64,000 nucleotides of DNA, taken from Pholis gunnellus. Its lineage: Eukaryota; Chordata; Actinopteri; Perciformes; Pholidae. Every line of letters starts with the position of its first letter. Position 1 is the first letter of the stretch. Positions 59,059 to 64,000 of this stretch are shown piece by piece. Made by a program: the position numbers and the translations under genes. Location: assembly GCA_910591455.2 (NCBI GenBank), contig OU342806.1, forward strand, positions 18,172,841-18,236,840. The letters are read 5' to 3'. Under the pieces are notes generated by a model that saw only the letters and a list, made by a program, of their open reading frames with translations, did not search any database and was not told the DNA's origin.

Positions 59059-59405
59059 TCTTGTGCTCTTGCTCACCTCTGCATCACCGGTGGTTCTGAG
59101 TCAAACCTCTGAAGGTCAACACTCAGTGTGACACTTAATCATTTCTCTACACACACTAACACAACAAGCATCACTCGCTCACTTTTCTTTTTTTTCCCCC
59201 TTATTGCTCAACATTTCGGATTGGTTTTACAAATACAGAGAGAAATAGAATCTGAAAGTACGTGTGTCTATTTGTGTGCGTTTGCGGTGTGTGTTTCTTA
59301 GTTTTTCTCCAACTTTAATGCTGTTCCCCCAGCATATCCTTGGTGGTTGCCTAGAGACAGGGATTTGAGCGAGGCCCCTTGGTTCATTCCCACACAGCCC
59401 TCTGG

Positions 59406-59475
59406 TCTGTGTGTGTGTGTGTGAGATGGTGTGTGTGTGTGTGTGTGTGTGCGTGCCTGCGTGTGTGTGTGTGTG
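59406..59475. repeat. (TG)n microsatellite, interrupted
   Basis: TG repeats broken by AGATGG and GCGTGCCTGC. Confidence 0.9.
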
Positions 59476-59559
59476 CTTGCACGCATGTTGAAAGGATATT
59501 TCTCTCCTTTGCCTTTTGATTCATTCTCAGTGTGAAGCAGCTCCCTGTGGAGACAGTAT

Positions 59560-59770
59560 GGGTGGGCAGAGAGGAGGAGAGGTGGAGGAGGTGAAGAGGA
59601 AGAAGAGGAAGAAGAGGAGAAGGAAAGAGGAGAGGAGGAAAGAAGGGACAAGAAAGCAGAGGGCTAAGTACGGCAGGATGGAACGAGTGAAAGAAGGGAA
59701 GGAGAAAAAGAGGGAGAGGAGCTGGGCAGTATGGCGTATGAAGGGAGGAAAGGAGGAGGGAAGGAGAGCT
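59560..59770. repeat. Purine-rich tract of about 200 bp
   Basis: Nearly all A/G (GAGGAGGTGAAGAGGAAGAA, GAGGAAGAAGAGGAGAAGGA) with few C/T. The opposing frames (KR/E-rich and poly-L/S/P) of 130-odd codons are low complexity, not genes. It is followed by a pyrimidine tract at 59,812-59,855. Confidence 0.85.
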
Positions 59771-59921
59771 GCTGGTCACACATCAAGGCCTGGAAACAAA
59801 GAAGCCAAGAACTCTCCCTCCTCTCCTTCCTCCATCCCTCCATCCCTTCATCCCCACAAACACAAGTTTCCCTTCTCACAGGAAGCGAGTGAGTCCAATG
59901 CTTCAACCGCCTGACAGAGAT

Positions 59922-59948
59922 GGGGGGTGGGGGGGGCGGGGAGGGGGG
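59922..59948 (+). other. G-quadruplex-forming G-run cluster
   Basis: The pattern is G6-T-G8-C-G4-A-G6 with single-base loops, a textbook quadruplex sequence on the plus strand. Function unknown. Confidence 0.85.
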
Positions 59949-60804
59949 TTAGCTTGTCTTAGCATCAAGGTGTGAATACATGATGATTTTTACTAACAAT
60001 ATAAAGGTGGACCAACCTCAGTGCATATAAAGACACCTATGCTCGAGCTATTAGTACCAGCCTTGATCTATTCAGTGTTCAACACTGACTTGTATCTTTA
60101 AACTCCAGCACAGATATCTTCAAATCATCACATCAGTGAAAGCCGCTCGGATAACATTTCAATCATATTGTGGGTTGAAACTCATAAAAGCAGTTGTCAG
60201 CGACGGAGATGTGACTGCGAGTAAAATAATAAGAAATGCATATTTGGTACTTTGTGTTATGATTCATGTAAAAAAAAAAAAAAAAAAATGGAAATCCACT
60301 TAAACTATGTTCAGTTTGAAAGTAATGCAACACTTTATAATACAGCCCAAGATGTATAGTGTACTTTGTTTGTAGTTAACAGTTTTTACTGGTACTTTGC
60401 ATAAATGTAGATACAGTGGAGGAAAACAAGACTCCAGGGAACAAGTGAGTAACAATTCAGAGGAGGAGGAGTAAATAATTACTGTGGGTACAGTGCTGTG
60501 GGAAAATACAGCGCTGATTTTCTGCAGAACTTATAAATTGATTTTGGTTGGACAGATTTCAGGACAAAATGAAAGCAAAATGATCCCAAAGAAGTTTGTA
60601 ATATACGAGATAGGTTCCTCTTATGGTTCCCTTTCAAATTAAAAGCATGGTAAGCCTAAACTGTGGCGCAACCTTTCAATTCAGTCTGATGTGGTCGTGT
60701 ACTTTCAGCTGGTTTACCACTGTAGTACTATCTATAGTTATGGTGCTATTGTTTTAAATCCCAGTTTATTTGTTGTAATTAAATCAAAAAGAGATTAAAT
60801 GTCA
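59949..60804. other. Intergenic stretch, no gene seen
   Basis: An A19 run at 60,270-60,288. No other recognised feature. Confidence 0.4.
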
Positions 60805-60988
60805 TACAAAAGATGGCCAAAAGTCTGTGCACACCAGACCATTACACTCATATGTGATTTTTGGAACCAGGATAACGTGATTTGACATTATTGTTTGTTG
60901 CATCATTAAGATTTTCATTAACTCCAAATCCAAAGTATACAAACGTTTGTGAATCAGGTGTCCCAATACCTTTGGTCCAATAGTGTGT
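60805..60988. mobile_element. Miniature Tc1-like element
   Basis: The left end TACAAAAGATGGCCAAAAGT, CTGTGCACACCAGACCATTA and right end GAATCAGGTGTCCCAATACC, TTTGGTCCAATAGTGTG are inverted relatives. Both correspond to Tc1-like termini (ATGGACAAAAGTATTGGGAC ACC). Only about 180 bp separate the outer ends, so the transposase is absent. The ends begin at TA-type positions, but exact TA duplications are not certain. Confidence 0.6.
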
Positions 60989-61589
60989 TTCCCCAACTCT
61001 ATTGACATTATGTATTAATTTGCTGTACAACTTAAAATCACCGCTACACTTTTAGCGTTGGCTCAGAATAATATGTCGCAGTGATAATACTGATTGAGAA
61101 ATATGGCAAATTGCTACTTCAGCGTCACTAATAACAGTTATTACCAATCAAAAAGTAAGTTGCCGTCTTTGTGGTATCATCACCTCTTGGAGACTGAAGT
61201 TGACTTGTCCAAAGATTGCTTCCTACCTCTGTCAATCTGACTTATTTTCAACAGAATTAGTCATCATCTTCCCACGCTGCACTTATGTGTCTTTATGACA
61301 AAATGACAGTTTAATTCACTTCCCACTACTCTGATTGCCACTACTTTGCTTCTAACACATCACGTATCTCACAAGAGAAGAACTTTACACATCTATAAAC
61401 ACAAGTATCTCCTGATAAATTAAGTTAATGTTGCAATTAGTGTATACAAATACTGTATGTGGGTAGTGACATGATGTCATTGGAACAACAACACAACAAA
61501 CTCACTGTGTGTTTTCTTTCGGGTTGCCAACTTTTGTCAAACTCCCATGAGCCCTTGCTGCGTACCGCATCATCTCTCCTCCTTCCTCA
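60989..61589. other. Intergenic stretch, no gene seen
   Basis: No recognised gene or repeat. Confidence 0.4.
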
Positions 61590-61680
61590 CCCCCCCCCCC
61601 CCCCCCCCCCAGCCCCCCCTATAGCACCTCCTCATCCCAATCAACCCCCTATCCCCCCTCACCTCCTCCCTCCCCCTGCA
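61590..61680 (-). other. C21 run and C-rich tract (minus-strand G-quadruplex)
   Basis: A run of 21 C (61,590-61,610) is followed by CCCCCC, CCCCC, CCCCCC and CCCCC runs. The minus strand can form several quadruplexes. The proline-rich frame across it is low complexity. Confidence 0.85.
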
Positions 61681-61724
61681 TTCCTTCCTGCTGATGTCAG
61701 ACTCTAAATGAACCACAGTGTGTC

Positions 61725-61728
<4 letters not shown>

Positions 61729-61762
<34 letters not shown>
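61729..61762. repeat. (TG)n microsatellite
   Basis: About 33 bases of pure TG. Confidence 0.95.
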
Positions 61763-61765
<3 letters not shown>

Positions 61766-61925
61766 TTTCATGTGTGCTAAAGGGTCAGGCTTGGTTGCCA
61801 GGACGATAGGCCCTCCAACAGCTTTCTGCTCCGACGCTTTGAGCCCTGAGCCCTCCTCAAAGCATCATGGGAAAACAATTAAAACCCTCTCCAAATCTCT
61901 CGCCCTCCTTCTCTTTCTTTGTCAT

Positions 61926-61978
61926 TCTCTCTCTCTCTCTCTCTCTTCCTCTCTCCATCTCTCTCTCTCTCTCTTTCA
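61926..61978. repeat. (CT)n microsatellite, interrupted
   Basis: CT repeat broken by TCCTCTCTCCAT. Confidence 0.9.
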
Positions 61979-62104
61979 GAAAATCTTCACTCTTCAGTTT
62001 CTGCCCGAATTGGAGGCAAGTTCTTTATTTTCTGTTTTCCACCTGAGATGTCTCTTATGGGAGGACACCACGGGGACTTTACTCTAAACGCTAGAGTCTG
62101 AAGG

Positions 62105-62133
62105 CTGTGTGTGTGTGTGTGTGTGTGTGTGTG
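62105..62133. repeat. (TG)n microsatellite
   Basis: About 29 bases of pure TG. Confidence 0.95.
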
Positions 62134-63548
62134 CTTGTCTGGATAGTTTCTTTTGTACAATATTCAGTGTTGTGCTGTGAATGTTATTTGTTTTTACTGT
62201 CAGGCGCTTTGTGAGTTTGTTTAGAAAGGTGCAACATAAATTAAGTAAATAATGCTGTTATTATTCATATTAAGTGAAGGAAAAACAACTTCTTAATGAT
62301 TACAGAACACACTATTGTCTTTCTATTTAATCACCTGGATCCATTAGATTAGATAAGTAATTACAGTAAATGCAACTTGTTTTTTCTTATATAAATGTTT
62401 TGGTGCAAAGAGCAGTGCACAAAACAGAGACACACTATATGAACAACGCATAGAAATAGACCAAAACAGGAATATAGATGAAACAAGACGAACAAAACGA
62501 AGCATTATAAACAAACGGAAAATAGGTACAACAATATTATTATTATAAAAGGGTGGTTACGTAGGGCATACATGTGTATGAGTGTGTGTATATTTGAAAG
62601 TGATAGAGAAGAGAGACGGAAGCCTGACCAAAAATTGTTTCTAAACTTTTTTGGCATGACATTTTAAGCTTTCTTATTTAGTCAGACGCAGCAGACAGCT
62701 GTTAGAAAACGAGGACGTTGCAATTACTTGGTTATTGTCTTAGACGCCAAGGCCACCAGAACCCATTCAACATTTTAGGGCTGAGTTTTCAGCCTAGCTG
62801 GGTTTGCCCAATCCAAAGTGCTTTGCTTCCATCGCTCCAATGAAAGCTGTTATGCGTCTGTGAAGGTTCATCTCAACCATCCAGGTGATACAAGGTCTGA
62901 CTGTTGAATCCAATTTAAATCTGATTTGGCGTCAACCTTCTCTAGACGACAGCCCCTGGCGCCCCTGAACAGAAATTAGCTGGTATGAAGGATTTCTTCG
63001 AAAGATTTTTTTTAGCAGGTAATTGCAAAATCGAATGAACTGTGACATTACGATTCCTCCTTTTGGATAATCGTCACAGTCAGAAAGTCTTTGCAGTATT
63101 ATTCACGTATTCTTAGAAGAATACTGGTTGTGCTTGAAGATTCATCATAAAGCAATAAGTCAGCATACGGTTTGTGTCCACTCTGTTTTAGAAGGCAAAA
63201 GTTGGAAACGGAAGGTGGAAGTCAGGGCGGTTAAACTGCAGGAATAATAGGACTAAGTGATGGTGGAGTCCTCGTCTTATGCACTCCACAACCTGCTACA
63301 AATATTGGCCCAAAGGTCATGTGGATCCAAAATAAAAAGTGAAACCCAACCTGGTCTTTTATTCTTCACCTCTCTGCAGTGTCAGCAGCACACAAATAAG
63401 ATACATGTTAATTCCTCTCATGTTATTTATCTGATGTTGATAAAGAGGCAAAGTGAAAGTTAGAAGCACTGAGTGAGAAAGCAGTGTCCTTAGTGGGTTT
63501 TTTCTACTCACTACTGAATACTACCCTCCCCCCCCTCCATTAATTTCC
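62134..63548. other. Intergenic stretch, no gene seen
   Basis: No recognised gene. GGTTCATCTCAACCATCCAG (62,864-62,884) has the wording of a dispersed fish repeat, but the context is too short to assign. Confidence 0.35.
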
Positions 63549-63550
63549 TT

Positions 63551-63823
63551 TTGGCTGAGAACAGCTCTGCAAAGCGGCATGTTCACAATGATGACTTCTC
63601 ATTGAGACGACTCAGTGGAAAGGGAGACCTACTATCTGTGGAAAAGGCACAAAGGCTTTCTAAATTACAGATACAACTGTGCGTCTATTTTCGGACGAGG
63701 CTTTCCCCAGCCGCTGCTAAAGTTAAAGTTACAGCACAACATACACCAGCAAAAGGTTTTTATCAAGTCATGGTGACAAAGTCAAAACGTGGGACCACAA
63801 GACACACAGAGGGTCCGGGCTCG
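63551..63823 (+). CDS. Candidate internal exon, unidentified
   Basis: The frame is open for 97 codons with no ATG required, reading AENSSAKRHVHNDDFSLRRL near the start and VTKSKRGTTRHTEGPGSV near the end. It stops being exon-like at a near-consensus donor, TCG|GTGAGT, with the intron starting at 63,824. Upstream, a pyrimidine stretch (CCCTCCCCCCCCTCCATT, TTTCCTTTTGG) precedes possible acceptors GAG|AACAG or ACAG|CTCTG. The peptide is basic and serine/lysine-rich, with no domain I recognise. There is no neighbouring exon in the window to support it. Chance occurrence is quite possible. Confidence 0.18.
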
Positions 63824-63851
63824 GTGAGTGGACCAATCATTTAACACTTTT

Positions 63852-64000
63852 TTAAAGGACAATTCCACCCTTTTAAAACTTGGATCGTACACCATTACAG
63901 TGGTGAATAATGGCTGTCTACTAACCACGTTTTGATAAACTGATGAGATCTGAGAACGTTAATACATTTTTAACAAACATCCCGGTTAGCCAAACTTAGT
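63852..64000 (+). repeat. TTAAAGGACAATTCC-type repeat, runs off the window
   Basis: TTAAAGGACAATTCCACCCT begins like the block at 57,799 (TTAAAGGGGCATTCTGCCGA). Non-coding, truncated by the window end. Confidence 0.4.

Noticed and set aside
59384..59914. Two overlapping frames of about 131 codons on opposite strands
   Set aside because: Both are driven by the purine tract (lysine/arginine/glutamate-rich) and its complement (leucine/serine/proline-rich), with no complex sequence.

Overview
This window reads as non-coding nuclear DNA from a teleost fish. The reasons are a very high density of long (CA/TG)n, (GA/CT)n, (AT)n and GATA microsatellites; interspersed repeats whose wording I recognise from many fish genomes; remnants of Tc1/mariner transposons and fish LINEs; no bacterial-style ORF packing; and almost no long open frame. 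Most open frames of 60-130 codons are microsatellite translations or chance. I could not identify a complete protein-coding gene. All family assignments are recognition from memory, with no database search.

Left edge (1-5.1 kb): a CpG- and GCTAGC/GTTAAC-rich block at about 4.1-4.98 kb looks like a promoter plus first exon of a gene read leftward. It has a short ATG-initiated frame with an upstream in-frame stop and a GTAAAC donor at 4585. If so, 1-4585 is intron 1 and the rest of the gene lies left of the window. A GA/GATA block sits just upstream of it.

5-34 kb: intergenic-looking DNA with two copies of an 'AGTGGTGGAA...TACTC'-type MITE (7.7 and 10.9 kb), two copies of a TTAAAGG-ended MITE (56-340 and 24.34-24.75 kb), other fish repeats (2.5, 19.3, 21.3 and 30.7 kb), and a microsatellite cluster at 23.4-26.7 kb where AC and TG runs alternate in orientation.

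35-43 kb: an antisense LINE reverse-transcriptase relic (34.98-35.64 kb), a TTAAAGG/CAGTGTGTAG-ended MITE (36.22-36.55 kb), a 4x17-bp minisatellite (38.70-38.76 kb), long AC tracts, and a Tc1-like transposase relic apparently split by a tRNA-type SINE (40.96-42.09 kb).

44-64 kb: purine- and pyrimidine-rich DNA with several TAAT-rich, enhancer-like blocks (45-49 kb); an L2/Rex1-like LINE tail (49.96-50.25 kb); and a second, internally deleted LINE (50.43-52.80 kb). That LINE is interrupted by a 962-bp CpG-rich element with inverted ends and TTA target duplications (51,741-52,702). Beyond it are the longest AC tract (55.2 kb), G-quadruplex-type G and C runs (59.9 and 61.6 kb), a miniature Tc1-like element (60.8 kb), and one weak candidate exon with a good splice donor near the right edge (63.55-63.82 kb).

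Nothing here works as a multi-gene system. The most interesting objects are the nested CpG-rich element with its GCGTTT/AAACGC array, the putative leftward promoter, and the TAAT-rich blocks that may be conserved regulatory DNA.
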